DNA of 64,000 nucleotides from Aphrophora alni (taxonomy: Eukaryota; Arthropoda; Insecta; Hemiptera; Aphrophoridae), in contig OY740765.1 of assembly GCA_963513935.1 (NCBI GenBank), positions 149,135,830-149,199,829 on the forward strand, in the 5' to 3' direction. The notes beneath the pieces were generated by a model that ran no database searches, had not been told where the DNA came from, and saw only the letters and a list, made by a program, of their open reading frames with translations. Positions within the stretch are counted from its first letter, which is position 1, and every line of letters begins with the position of its first letter. Shown piece after piece: positions 23,361 through 35,654 of this stretch. A program made the position numbers and the translations under genes.

Positions 23361-24059
23361 GTGTTCTTATTTAACGAAGAAAATAAACTTTTTTTTTCAA
23401 TATTTGGTTCTCTTAAAATTTTAGATGTAGGCCTATATAGTTCTATATGTTGTGTATTGTTTTGTTTTTGTTTTATAGGTGATATTTATTGTAACATGGT
23501 GTTTATTGTTTATATATCCGCATCACTTTAATAAACATTGCCAATAAAATCCTTTAAGTTTCAAAATGGCGATCATTTGAAACATTTTTATACCTGTGTC
23601 ACTTTACCTGTCGATGTTATAAATGTTCATTATATCTTATAAATAGAACCACATAATGAATGATTAACTAATAACCTTGGGTCTGCTTCATAAAACTACT
23701 ATTATAAAACAAGCTGATAAAATATATCTTTTTTATAAGTGTGGAAAATGTTACATATAGGAAAACTATGTACTTACTTTGTTGCTACTAGTATAAGTCA
23801 GCTGATGTCTCTACTCTATGATGTACCTAATGTGAGTTATTTATGCAAATGTATTCAGAAATTGTATAAATCCCCATAAGAAAGTCTTAACACCTTATGT
23901 TAGTTTAGGAGAGTATTAGAAAAAAGCTGAATTGTTGAACGCATTTTCTCAACAATCATCAAAGAAACAAAGCTAAAAGCATGGTACTATTCTCTATCTA
24001 CGGACTGATCACTAATGAATATTTTTCTTTTAATCAACATCAAGGTCATTACTCTACTC

Positions 24060-24584
24060 CTACAGTCTGTATGAAGTAACCTGTCTCCTGACCCTTCGAC
24101 TACCTGGGACAGGCCCGGGCCATTCACGTCGCCCGCAGTTGTTTACCTAATTAGTCGCCTATAAGCTTCCCCACTAGCTTAAGTAACTTTTTTACCTAAA
24201 TCATAATTTCCGAAATGTTATCAAATATTTGAAAAGTACATAAAAAAATAAGATCAACGATACTAAACAAGGGCAAATTTGATAAAAACTAACAATATAG
24301 AGGTAATAAGAAATATAGCACGCTTATCAATTTCTTATTACCTCTATATTGTTAGTTTTTATCAAATTTGCCCTTGTTTAGTATCGTTGATCTTATTTTT
24401 TTATGTACTTTTCAAATATTTGATAACATTTCGGAAATTATGATTTAGGTAAAAAAGTTACTTAAGCTAGTGGGGAAGCTTATAGGCGACTAATTAGGTA
24501 AACAACTGCGGGCGACGTGAATGGCCCGGGCCTGTCCCAGGTAGTCGAAGGGTCAGGAGACAGGTTACTTCATACAGACTGTAG
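24060..24584. repeat. Perfect palindrome, 255-bp arms
   Basis: Bases 24060-24314 and 24330-24584 are exact reverse complements over all 255 positions I compared, with no indel (paired positions always sum to 48644). The 15-nt loop is 24315-24329. The outer ~120 bp of each arm is GC-richer than the surroundings (around GGCCCGGGCC), the inner part AT-rich. No target duplication flanks it and no coding is seen. A transcript would fold into a 255-bp duplex. Perfect identity means either a very recent event or an assembly fold-back artifact. Confidence 0.95.
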
Positions 24585-25057
24585 TGTATCTATTTGTATT
24601 ATTAGAAACCACCCCAGCCAGATTTACTGCATTAGTCAGGCACATTACAATAAATAACATTCCCTCTATAAATTTAACTTAAAGGAAATTTTGTATTAGA
24701 TCAAGAAAATTGAAATTAAATTATTCATAAACTCATCCATTTTCGATCCCTGAGTTTAAAAAAGTGTTGTCTTTCGTGGAGTGGTTGGTCAAATACGATG
24801 GACCAATTTTTATCAAGTTTGGTATGACGACATTTTGGCCAAATCTAAAAGTTTATATAACGCATTTTTCTCTGTCTGTTATCATATAACTCAAGAACCT
24901 CTGATCTGATTTCCCGATGAGTTTCTTCTCTATCTATCTGCGATATCTGGTCAGGTATTTATTTGATTCTAATTTATTCAGTATTTCTCAAGCTATATTT
25001 TTCTACACAGGTAAACGAAAACGAAAATTTTCGACATCTTTTACTCGTTTTGTTATA

Positions 25058-25220
25058 AGGCGTGTTCCACGAAGCAGTTGCTTGTTTTAATTAATATATG
25101 GAACACTCTAAAAACTTGACTTTTAACAGTTATGTTACATAGATATGTCAAAAGAATTATCCTCAAGTCTCATTTGTTTATGTTCAATCAAAACAAAATG
25201 GCGGAATAACAAAACAATGG
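25058..25220 (+). mobile_element. Lone left end of the mariner-type transposon
   Basis: CCACGAAG, GAACACTCTA, TTATGTTACATAGATATGT and CAATCAAAACAAAATGGCGG occur in the same order as at 1150-1292. Neither the transposase nor the right end follows. It is a truncated second copy or an end of a deleted derivative. Confidence 0.75.
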
Positions 25221-25758
25221 TACATTTTTTTTCAAAAATTATTTTATTACAAATTGTTGATTTCAGATAACATTAAATTGTGTAAAAGTTAATAAAGAAA
25301 TGTAAGCTATGGTCATAAGCGCTTTTGAAAAATTGGCGAAGTATCAACAGTATTACCTCTTCAACCGATCTCATAAATTCATCATCTGTTGTTATAGGGT
25401 GAGAATAAACTTTTCTTTCACAAAGCCCCATAAGATAAAAACGCAAGTCAATTCTACGGATTTTGGAGCACAGTCCATGAAGTTGCCGCCATGACCTACC
25501 TAAATTTTAGAAACTTAAGTGAAAAGACTAAAACATGTCAATTTCGAACCTAACCTATCATGGACAATCTTAGAAATCTCTTTTAGCAGAAAAATGTGTC
25601 GCTCAGCGGGAACCCCAGAGACCTGCCAAACTCTTCTGACCCTTGTTAACTGAACATGCGGCGCTCGGCGAAAGACACAGTTTTGTTCATAGACTTTGTC
25701 ATTTCTTTTTTCCACAGATGATTGTAACAACGAAGTATAAATTTTAAAACACACAGCG

Positions 25759-26115
25759 GTGTCCAATTATGGTTACAAGAACTCCATAATTGTTACCATA
25801 ATCGATAAATGTAGGAACAAAAACAATAACAAGATTCCCTCACTACAAAATAATACAAATAAGAATAAAACGTTCGTTTCTACAGAGTTTGGTAATTTCT
25901 TGAACCACATCTTGCAGAACGAATTGACCAAGAACAATGTCACTTGACTTTTAATACACGTAAATTTCTAAAAAATCTTAAACAGACAGTCACAAAAAAC
26001 GAAGACTTTAGGGGTGAAACAGGTGTCTACAAGTTGATATGCGACGACTGCTTCAAATATTTCACAGGACAGTTCTTTTGGTAAGAGGTTTAAGAACATT
26101 TGCCTAAACCGAACC
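25759..26115 (+). pseudogene. PLE GIY-YIG endonuclease remnant, second copy
   Basis: The first frame (25759-25947) ends with a STEFGNFLNHILQNELTK segment like the region between the reverse transcriptase and nuclease of PLE proteins. After a frame change at about 25945 it continues with a NTRKFLKNLKQTV stretch and the GIY-YIG start as TGVYKLICDDCFKYFTGQ, followed by a stop (about 26082) and a decayed EHL segment. The YIG half is changed to YFTG, so the nuclease would be impaired. It shares layout, but little nucleotide identity, with the copy at 9855-10253, so a different PLE lineage is likely. Confidence 0.7.
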
Positions 26116-26689
26116 TTAATTCTATAAAATCAAATTTTGCCACTCACCCCATATATTTTGACCATAAATATACCGACTTGCAGACAAATATTATGGTGAT
26201 AAAATTCTGCGAAAAAGTCGCTGCGTAAGTGTGACTGAAGAATTTGAAATTTATAAATCAGTAAAATTGGATGCACGTAATGTTTTAATGATAAACTGTC
26301 TTTTAACTCGAACATAATATTTGATTCCGCATTGAAGATAACAGATAAGAGAATGTCATCAACCAAAGGAGTGGGACACCTCCGCACTACTAACAACTAA
26401 TTTCGGACGGCGAAGTGTGTTTGTGTTGTGTTCTGTACAATTATTTAATGTTATGACGCCCTCTCGTGAGTTATCACACCCGCTGATGACATTTAAAACC
26501 GCGGTAGTGTTTCTAACATAATAAGTGTATTAAGTGACGGACTTTTACTGGTAATTATTAATCTTTAAATTGAATTAATGATCCGGGGACGTTTCCATAA
26601 CGAAAAAGTTATTTTCGACAGACGGAATGTCGTTGACGTTGTCTATACGTAGGCTAAGTCACAAAATAAAGAGAGGATTGTGACATTTC
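26116..26689. other. No gene seen
   Basis: AT-rich with short open frames on both strands and no domain content that I recognise. Confidence 0.5.
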
Positions 26690-27115
26690 TTATAGGGGAC
26701 TATTGTGCACAGATATAAAACAATATTTAAATTCAAAAAAATCTAATTTAAAATGTCAAATTGGTGAACATTTAAAAAAGTGTATCATATCTTGTTTGTA
26801 TACAACTCATAACACACTAAGTTAGATTTAGATATGAATTTGTAGAATTCATTTGTGTATATAACGGCACCAACCCCACTTCTCTACGACGACAAATAGC
26901 GAACTCATTGTTAAAAATGCAATGTCGAACTTTGACGTTCGACAGAACCGATACGATACGAGCTCAGCGAGTGAAGGCTTCTTCACATATTTACACCTTC
27001 ACGGTCCGCCAGGACCGAGATATAGACACGAACAAAGCGAGTGGATACTTTTTAATGTATACACATCTACCCGGTCTATACGTTAGTGACTAGCCGAAGT
27101 CAAGATAGTAGCAAT
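26690..27115 (+). repeat. Dispersed repeat family B, copy 4
   Basis: Plus-strand copy with GGCACCAACCCCACTTCTCT at about 26864, ACAAATAGCGAA at 26891 and a GACACGAACAAAGCGAGTGG block at about 27024. It is the most complete copy and aligns with 612-1140. Confidence 0.55.
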
Positions 27116-28012
27116 ATGCATTGTTAGAAAGTTCCGGAAACCTGTGTAACAACTGCTTTAAACAAACTTACCCTACTGGGCAATACCCCATTTCATCTTA
27201 TTTCTTACTAGGCCCAAGAGAAATTTTGGTTATATTGTATGATAGGGCTGGGTAATTACTATGATTGTCCCGTCAACTTGTTTTACATTTGAAGTACGAC
27301 TGGTCGTTATGTCTCGTTAATGCCTTTATATTTATTATTTTGGAGCGCGGGTTGAGAATTCTTAGTCAGATCATTTGCGTCCGTGCCTTGAAACCGTGCA
27401 GTAATTGTTGAATGGCTTCCATTTTAAAATTAATAATCAGATGAAAATACGTCGTTCAGCCTAGTTTCATAGAATCATATTCCTAAATTTTATAACTCTT
27501 GGTACTGGCTTTTTGCCGTAACTATGTATCAAATAGACAAACAAACATGCAGACGAAATACCAAATGGTTGAGTTAAAACAGGTACTCACTTCGCTTCGG
27601 TAGATAATAACATTTCTCCACACGTTATAGTTGAGTACACATGACACAAGCACATTCAATTTAATTCAATAAACGCCAAGATCTTATCTTGTTCCGACAC
27701 GTTCCTGCAATGTAAGCAAGAACTAAACTATGTTCATGGAAATAATTCTCTCTCTCTGCTGGTAATGACGTGAATAGTCAATTTCGAATATAGTAAAATC
27801 GAAATCAGCGGCTGTCTGGAATTTTTAACCAAATCAAACAAATCATAGGTTTTCTCTCCATTTTTCTCTATATTTTACGAACAAAAATTTAGTATACAAA
27901 ATTGTAACCACTTTTAGAGACCCTCCAATTTTCATAATAATAATCAACACTTGGTTAAACCTCAATCATCAAGTGAAAGAAAAGAAATTTTTTCACAATA
28001 AATACTTTACTT
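27116..28012. other. No gene seen
   Basis: Mixed-composition sequence without a supportable open frame or clear repeat. Confidence 0.5.
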
Positions 28013-28070
28013 ATGTAAAAAAAATACAAGCCGACGTTTCAACGACTGTGTCATCATCCTCAGTTGTCAC
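28013..28070 (-). repeat. PLE-type end with intact hammerhead-like core
   Basis: On the reverse strand CTGAGGA (28063-28057) is followed by a six-pair GAUGAC/GUCGUU stem II with an ACA loop and then GAAAC (28040-28036). This fits CUGANGA-stem II-GAAAC with N = G. The downstream CGTCGGCTTGT offers at most a one- or two-pair stem III. No coding is attached. Confidence 0.6.
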
Positions 28071-29449
28071 ATGCATACAGACCTTCCTGCCATTGAAAAA
28101 GTTGATGGAGTCGCAGTTCTATACCAGGAGGGTTTCTGTGACATTACAACTAAGTACGATGTCTTAATTATTATTTAAACGTCTTCTAGTATTTCTTTGT
28201 ACAAATCATATGTTTTTTGTGCAAATTCGTGCTTTCTGTTATTTGGCGACTCTCTAATTTTGTCCAATATTTTGACATATACGTCTCTATTAAATTTGCT
28301 GAGCACTACAGAAAACGAAATCAGAGAATACAGTTTTTCGTTGCAGCTGAAAAGCTGTTTACTTTGAAAATCAAATTACACCACATGATAGTTAAACAAT
28401 CAAAGAATATATTCATTAAGTGGGGCGTACCGCCATTTTTTGATTGTTTCCCCACTTCTGGAAACTTTCCCGGAGTATATATTCTGACTCCTTGAAGCCC
28501 AGTGGTCTTAATCGACGGTTCTGTTCCTAATCTATAGATTTAGTTGGTCTGATGAAGTATTATTGAGTTGGTGTTGAAATAAACTAATATCAACACATTA
28601 TACTCGGGGGAAAGTAGTCGAAATACCGAAATCGTATGCAATTCAGTGATGTCCACAAACCCCTATAAGATAGTAAAGTAATACCGAGAACGAAAGAAAG
28701 CCTCCAGGTGCGTCAACGATGGCGCTAGTACATCTGCCAATTGCAGCGGCCACTGTAGCTTAATTAAATCGCTTTTACGTCAATACCACAATAAATGGAC
28801 ACTGATTTTGTTTGATCACCATGGAGAGAAATTGGGCGGCAGCTAGTGCGCGTTTTACAAATATGTTTGTCAACAACCACGTGTGATCGTCTTTGGTCGA
28901 ACATCGTACACGTATTTACGTTATCTGTCCGCACCCGAGACACAGACACACCCAGTTTTTTTTCACAATTGTTTTGCCTACTTATCTTCGAACAACTTCA
29001 ATGAATTGCTCGTCTTTTTGTAGCCTTTTTATTTAAAGTTGAAAATAATAAAGTATGCAACACATTGAACTAACTTTCTCACACAACATCCACAAAGCTA
29101 CAACCGAACCAAAAATAATATCAAAAAATGTCTGTAATACTACATATACGTGACAAAGAAAATCAATTTCTTCATTACTAAGTTTTCTCACATATATTTC
29201 TTATGGGAGATGGGTTTTGGTAGAAAGTTTCTTCGAGAGCAAGTTATATTGTTACAAAAAACATATCACGAACTTCTTTCGGATTTTGAATAAGAACTTA
29301 CTGTGATTTAAAACTGTTATTTCATGGAATCAGAATATACGAGTTTAAACCCTCATATAGATTTTTTGTGAAGTACAAAAAATATATATTTTGATTTATA
29401 TTTAAAAAGCACTTGTTTCTTTGCTTGTATTTCAAACTCGTTTTATTTC
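28071..29449. other. No gene supported
   Basis: No convincing coding. 28790-28960 is GC-richer and open on the minus strand (61 codons), but I do not recognise it. Confidence 0.4.
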
Positions 29450-29690
29450 AGGAGACCACTATAGTGAGTACTGTGGTTCCTAGCTGTTTCTACACTTTTT
29501 CACGTAATCTTGGGTTAGATTCCTCTGTTTCATATTTCCTACCAGGTCCTTTTTTGGCCAACTCTTTTTCTCTTCCGAACCAGACGTTATTAGAGTATTT
29601 GAAGGCTAGTGGTCTTTATTTTATGTACGTTTCTTCCTATATTTTTAAATTAGGCTATGATGATCGAGAGGTTTGTCGACTTTAATCTAC
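29450..29690 (+). repeat. Dispersed repeat family A, copy 1
   Basis: The family carries, in order, a GAGGAATCC-AGCTG block (here diverged), TCTACAC, TTTTTCATGTAGTCTTGGTT (here TTTTTCACGTAATCTTGGGT), CCAACTCTTGTTCTT and a GGCTAG-GTCTTTATTTTAT block. Other copies lie at 29691-29835, 33430-33650, 35805-36000 (reverse) and 44340-44480 (reverse). The 90-codon frame here is a by-product. It could be the 3' end of a retrotransposon. Confidence 0.6.
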
Positions 29691-29835
29691 AAGGAGGGAA
29701 AATTTATCCCATCAGGTGTCTCTTTATCAAATCTTGTACATTACCTACCCTGACGCTATTAAGAGTATTCGAGGGCTAGAAGTCTTTATTTTTTGTCGTT
29801 TTCTTAGTTTTTTCTTTTTCATAAGGCTTGATTAA
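29691..29835 (+). repeat. Dispersed repeat family A, copy 2 (partial, tandem)
   Basis: This repeats the right half of copy 1, including GAGTATTCGAGGGCTAG and AGTCTTTATTTT, immediately after it. Confidence 0.6.
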
Positions 29836-30416
29836 AACGATATATTTCGCCTTTAAACAATAAGGACAAGATATAGGCTACTAGTCTTAAGCGTATATGT
29901 TCGTATTTTATCAAACTTTAACGTCAGCTGACAGTGTTCATTTCTAACCCCCCCCCCTTCCATTGTTCTTGCGTCATTGATGTCGACATTTAGCCACAAT
30001 TTTAACAAAACCAATATAGTGGTTTTTGATATATTAGTTCTTTTATATGTAAATGGTTTTTTTGTATCTATACCACCCGAACCAGCAGTTTGGGCAGATG
30101 AATGCCAAATGTTTGATCTGTAGATGCTACATTTGAGCAAAATTCCAACCAATATCGTTGAAGTCAAATTTAACATGTAAAATATTAATTGAGTATTGTA
30201 GAAAAAAATTGTTGCAAAACGATAACTAAAATGGCACTCGTGTAAAAAGATATTTTGTTCCTTCTTATACAGAGGCTACGTGAGCCTGTAATTACAGATT
30301 CTATGTGCAACCAAAGATGTGAGTATATTTATTCAGAGGTCAAAATATTCAAAAGAGTGGATGCACAACAAAAGAAATTCACGTCATAACTTGTCAGTGT
30401 AAGAGCTATTTTCCAT
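29836..30416. other. No gene seen
   Basis: AT-rich. A 107-codon minus-strand open frame (29853-30176) has no recognisable domain. Confidence 0.45.
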
Positions 30417-30625
30417 TTATTATAGAACACAATTTATTATACAACATAGTTTATCATAAAACATAGATTATTATAAAACACAGTTTGTTGTAAAACACAG
30501 TTTATTATAAAACAAAGTTTGTTATAAAACAAAGTTTATTGTAAAACACGAATTATTATAAAAGACGATTTGTTATAAAACACGATTTATTATGAAATAC
30601 AGTTTATTTAAAACACAATTTATTA
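30417..30625. repeat. ~20-bp minisatellite, about ten units
   Basis: Units of ACACARTTTATTATAAAACA type repeat every 19-21 bp, with GTTTGTTAT and GATTTATTAT variants. Confidence 0.85.
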
Positions 30626-31629
30626 TACCGAATTAAATAAAATGTAAAATCAATTAGGAGAGTGGAGAGGGGTAGACAGTGAGTATGGAAACTAAAACTG
30701 TAAAATTTATGTTTTTTAGATTAGCATCGCTTAATTAATTGATATTTTTGTATTTTAGAAGCATCCGAATGTATTTCCATTTATTGGTTTTGCCGTACAT
30801 CCAAATTACTTCCGCATAACGAAATAACGCTAACGACTTTGTGATCCCGTTACAAATAGAAAATGAGTCCAATATAGATCCACTTTTTTTTTAAAGTTGT
30901 TATTGGCAATCGTTCCCTGAGATTAATCCCTCGATCATAAACTTTTATTGTAAACAATTAGTAGATATTGCTAAAATCCCTTTAGGCTTGTAATCTGCTT
31001 GCAAATAACTTAATAAATAAACAGAGATATCAGAAATGTTTAATTAGTATCTGTTTTTTGATTAAGTCAATTAGTTGTTATATTATAAATAATTAATAAT
31101 TTACATATCCTGATCAGTTGTAAATAAGCGGTTGTTAGTAATAACAATTTTCACTTATTGCGTTCAAGAAAAATAAATAAATAAACTAAGTTAACAATGT
31201 TTCAGTGTTAAAATGCACACTGCACTGACTTTCTCACACAGACAATCATAAAACCAAATACTATCTAAAAATAATTTCATCGCTTCATCTCTATTTCTAC
31301 TTTAGAAGTATGAATGAAAATTGTCATGTTCTTCATTACAAAGTGCATTTCTTACAAGAGACAGCTGGTACAAAAGATCCGTTCTTAAAAACATATGATT
31401 ATTTCGAAAGAAATATTTAAAACGTAAATAAACTCTCTTCACTTGTACTCCCTTCACGTATATCGTATTTCAATGAATAGAGTTTTACAAGTTCATTTTC
31501 ATTTTTGTCAATTATTTCTAAACAATAATTTAATTTTACGTGTTATATGGCACGTTTTTATCATTAATCAAGTTTTTAACAAAATCCAGCTGAGCTGATT
31601 TAGAGAAATGATTCTTCATAACTGTTGTT
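30626..31629. other. No gene seen
   Basis: AT-rich sequence, no open frame of note. Confidence 0.5.
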
Positions 31630-32450
31630 TTACGGATAGTTTCCAAACTATCATTATAGGCAAATAGCGGCCCACTGCGTTTTGTTTTGGTTCTTAGATA
31701 TTGAAACAAAATATTATCAAAACCATTAAACTCAATTTAAAATTTTTATCTTATGACAGTTGTATCCAAATTTTGAGTCCCTAAAAAGCAAAATATCAGA
31801 CACATGGTTAAATAATGATCAAAAACGGTCCACTCATTCCAAAAACCAACTATTTTGTGGTTGGATAACTTAAAAATTTTGTATAACTTCTATAAGTCAA
31901 AAATATAAAAGTTTGATTTTTCAAAATATTTTTTACATATTTTGATCAATTTTACGTTTCTAGAATTTAAACCTCTCAAAAACAGGTATGTTAACAATTC
32001 AAAAATCGGCAAAGAAATCGTTACAAAAATCGAAATTTCACATAGTCGGCTGTATCGATTTTGATCAATTTGTGTTAAAAATGAAGATTAAAAACAACTT
32101 TAAAAATTTCAAGTAAGAGAAATTTACTGTTTAAAAATAATTAACAAAATGAAAAGAATATTAAACGGGTTTAGGTTAAAAGACAAACAGTTACAAAATT
32201 ATTCCGGAGATTAAAAAAAAAATAAAATAAAAAAATAACCAACTGTTTTTAAATGTACCGAGCTATTTTTCAGTTTAAACAAATGATTTAACTATTCGTA
32301 AAGCCAAGTCTAAATTTAAATTAATTTTAATAAAAAAGTACATCTCCTTTAGGACGGGGAAACTTTGTTGGAGCTTTCAACAGGAAGGTCGCAATAATAT
32401 AGGGAATTTCTGAAGAATATAAATTTCTAAGCTTTATTTTTGTTTGTAAA
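31630..32450 (+). repeat. Repeat family C, plus-strand copy
   Basis: About 820 bp recurs in reverse orientation at 48770-49650. Shared blocks in order are GGATAGTTTCC, AACGGTCCACTC, TTCTAGAATTTAAAC, a CCGGAGATTTAAAA-type block and CAATAATATA-GGAATTTCTGAA. Identity is moderate (about 75% by eye) with many small indels. A ~64-bp local tandem duplication follows at 32512-32640 (AATAAGTGG-ATAGGAAAAT). No coding; it is an unknown element or a segment of a larger duplication. Confidence 0.7.
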
Positions 32451-32640
32451 TTATAAATCAATGGTTTAATTTACAAAATATTTTACTCCGTAGAGTTGAA
32501 AAAATTGTCTTGCAATAAGTGGTATAGGAAAATGCTTTATAGCAATTTCGAGAAAATCATATTTGTTTTACAATAAGTGGAATAGGAAAATACTTTGTTG
32601 AAAAGATACAGAAAATCATATTGAATAAAAAGGAAGTTTA

Positions 32641-33429
32641 ACTATTATGTAAAGCAATATCATGTAATGAGTATAACACTGTCCAAACATGTAGGATAAT
32701 ATCAGGCCCGGTAGCAGAGTATGGAAATGTGCGCGTTCAAGCTGACTCAAGTGCTTGTTTTTTTTCTTTTATATTTTCACATAAACGTTGTATAGAATAA
32801 ATTACGTGATTGGTTCGATGTGAATTTTAGGCATAAATATCTGTTTAGAGTTCCCCTGACCTCAAAAAATGTTGAAATGAAGTTTGTCCGTTGTCTGTGA
32901 AAATCTTTGCAAATCAAAAAGTAGGTAAAATTTGGTGTATAAGTATATTTCGTTCATGTATTAAATCTCTTTTTGTTTGATCAATAATTAAAATTTTCGG
33001 GTTAGCTGATATAAGAAGAAACTCAAAAATACAATGCCGTACCGATTTTGATCAAATTTAACTAGACTGTAGCTTTTAAGTACCCATACAATTGGCATGG
33101 GTTTCCAAATCACCAAAAATGTTGTTTTGGGAGTTATTTGGGGGGGGGAGTCTATAAATTTGATATAAAACAAGGTATTTCTCATAAACGGCTCTACCGA
33201 TTTGTTCAAATTATAATGAAATGTAAAGATTTCCAAAATCAGATTAATAATAATAATAAATCAGAACAAATCAATAATTATTGTTCAGAAATAATTACCA
33301 AAAAACAAAAAAAAACCTAGATCGTTGTCAATGTAAAACACGACATGATGTATGGGAAGAGTTTATGCACTAGCGAAGCATATAGAGGCTTTATTTAAAT
33401 GTATAAAAGCTTCAAGGGTTAACTACAGT
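32641..33429. other. No gene seen
   Basis: AT-rich. 33040-33130 resembles parts of family C (a GATTTTGATCAAATTT motif) but is too short to align firmly. Confidence 0.45.
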
Positions 33430-33650
33430 AAATACGGAAGTTACAATCCCGAGGAATCCCAGCTGAATCTACACAATTTTTCATGTATTCTTTGGTTAGA
33501 TCCCTTTCTTTCGCCTTTCTAATTGATTCTCTCTTGACCAACTCTTGTTCTTTTACGACCCTAACGCTATTAAACTTTTCAACTTCTAGATGTCTTTATT
33601 TTATCTTTTCCCCCCATTATTTATGACCGAGAGTTTTTTATCGTATTTAA
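33430..33650 (+). repeat. Dispersed repeat family A, copy 3
   Basis: Contains CAATCCCGAGGAATCC, AATCTACACA, TTTTTCATGTATTCTTTGGT, TTGACCAACTCTTGTTCTTT and GATGTCTTTATTTTAT. Confidence 0.65.
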
Positions 33651-33739
33651 ACAACAATGGAAAAAACGCAACAAAACAATGATGCATTATATGGTAGGCT
33701 AGTAAGCTATCTAATAGGTAACAAGTAATTCATTAATTG

Positions 33740-34200
33740 GTATCGCAAGGCAACGTTAATTACCATATGATTTTTCTGATCAGCTATTATAAATATGTTA
33801 TTAGCTTTATAAAACACCATTTCTCAAAATGAATGCTCAGAACTTTGGCGCAATGTCGGCTAGTAATATTATACAAGTTTTCGATCTATCTGATGTAAAA
33901 ATAAACATTTCCTTATTACTCCCTGGTTACTAGCTGATATTAAACAGTTAAAAATGTCGCGTAAAACCTAATTGCTACTCTCCAAAAATCCCAAGAGATG
34001 TGATGAATTTAAATAGTTAACGGGTTTTGTTTCGTATAATCCGGTTAGTTTGAATAATTCCGTAATTTACAAAAAGAGTGGATCAAGCAAGACGGATGGG
34101 TTTCCAAACACATGCTACAGTTTGGTTCCCATGGGAATCCTGCGAGTTTCAATGTAGTAAAGTTAATCTGTTAAAATTTTTACTATAGATTCTGTTTAAT
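33740..34200 (+). repeat. Repeat family D, plus-strand copy
   Basis: Recurs in reverse at 47540-47940. Shared blocks include TGATTTTTCTGA, CATTTCT-AAA, a TTGGCGCAATGTCGGC-like block, AGTAGCAATT/AATTGCTACTCT, CAAGAGATGTGATGA, GGGTTTTGTTT and CCCATGGGAATCC/GGGAATCTCATGGG. In both places family D lies on the same side of family C (about 1.3 kb and 0.8 kb away), so C and D may be parts of one ~2.5-kb unit. Confidence 0.7.
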
Positions 34201-35339
34201 CTCTTAAAACCCCAAATTAAACATAGTACAGTTTTGACGGGAGTGACTCATATAAAAGATTATATGAAGAGAAAATTAACGTTTTTATTAAGTATATTGA
34301 ATCTAAACTATTTTATCAAACTACTAAATGAAGAATGGACTTAAAGTTCCGACTCGGACACTTTATTATCAGTGACTAAGTTATCAGTTGATTAAAGGTA
34401 CCAAGATTTAAGTAATCGGACAATGAGGTAAGCTTCACGTTTACAGCAGAAATTATGTTCTTAGCGTGTTATCAGACTTGGGTTGTATATTTCGACATTT
34501 TACCCGTTTTCAATCATTTATTAGTGCATTTGACGCTTCATGAAAATAACAATTAATTATATTACGTATTATCTTCATCGTATCAACAAATCAAGTTTTA
34601 AAATATCGAGACTAACGACGACGATTCAGACATGCGGACATTTTATATAGGACAAAACCCTGACTGAAATGATCAGCAATAAGTGTGACGTCCAATAATC
34701 GAATTAGTCGACAACTTAATTTTAGCGGGAGGTGGTACAGCTTCTAACTTGTTAGGTCATGGCGGGGACAACACGACATCTGCACATGAGAGAACCAGGC
34801 GCACGGTTTGTACACCATTTATTAATTTTATTTAAATTCGGTATGTTTTAGTTGGAACAAATCCAATGTCACCGTATAGACTTTCGAACCTATATAACCT
34901 TAATGGCAGAATTTAGCTAGAGTAGACGTTGTTCCTTAGACTCCACTACTCTAGATAGAATTATTTCTGTATGTCAGTCAGGTGAAAGAACTGACTTGGA
35001 CCGGATTCAGCATCATTATAAATATTCTTATGCAATATTTACTCTACTGCGAAACATCAATCTAATTAACGTTAAAGTCACTAAAGAAAAGTCAATTTTT
35101 ACATTGAAGAGTTAAAGACTACAGAGGTAATTTTTTCTAATAAATTGTATGTATGTCAATAAAGGTGAATAGGATAACTATTGTGAAATAAATATAGTAT
35201 TATTATAACAGTTGAACGAAAGTCTTTTTCTAACCCTCATAAGTAATTGTCTCAGTGTAATTTGCGAAAACTTATAGAACCATGCTTCAATTTACAGAAT
35301 AGGTCTATAGCAGATGTCTTACCCTATATATATTAAAAA
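34201..35339. other. No gene seen
   Basis: Mixed composition. 34720-34810 is GC-richer but not open over a useful length. Confidence 0.45.
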
Positions 35340-35535
35340 AGTAATATTAAAATCGATTTCCCATTATACCCTCACAACTGCATCCTCGGCCAATCTAATA
35401 AGGAGTTTATTTAGCAGAAAAAATATATCCAGAAGTCGATCCCCTGCATGTGGGTGTTCATTAAAAACACACCCCGCGTTGACTACTTGCCTTGCCTTGG
35501 TTTGGTTTGTTATTAAACGCCACAGGTGTGACGAT
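35340..35535 (+). pseudogene. Broken copy of an unknown coding sequence (pair with 44.6-44.9 kb)
   Basis: In one frame the translation reads NIKIDFPLYPHNCILGQSN, an in-frame stop, and then a WVFIKNTPR segment and PCLGL. The copy at 44585-44860 (minus) is open across the same span with IDFLLHP, CILGQSNKKF, WVFIKNTSR and PCLDL. Protein-level similarity across both suggests derivation from a coding sequence. I do not recognise the protein; a transposon protein is likely. This copy has several stops. Confidence 0.45.
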
Positions 35536-35654
35536 ATTGAAGTTTTATTTTTCCAAAGTTTAATACAATTTACAACAACAACTGGTTTCCTATAGGTCAT
35601 ATAGTAAGAAATGCATTGTGTCTGGGTTAATATTGCTTCTTGGTGGTAGACGAT

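Noticed and set aside
25515..25766. 83-codon minus-strand frame in a GC-richer patch next to PLE coding.
   Set aside because: Opposite strand to the PLE remnant and no recognised domain; could be chance.
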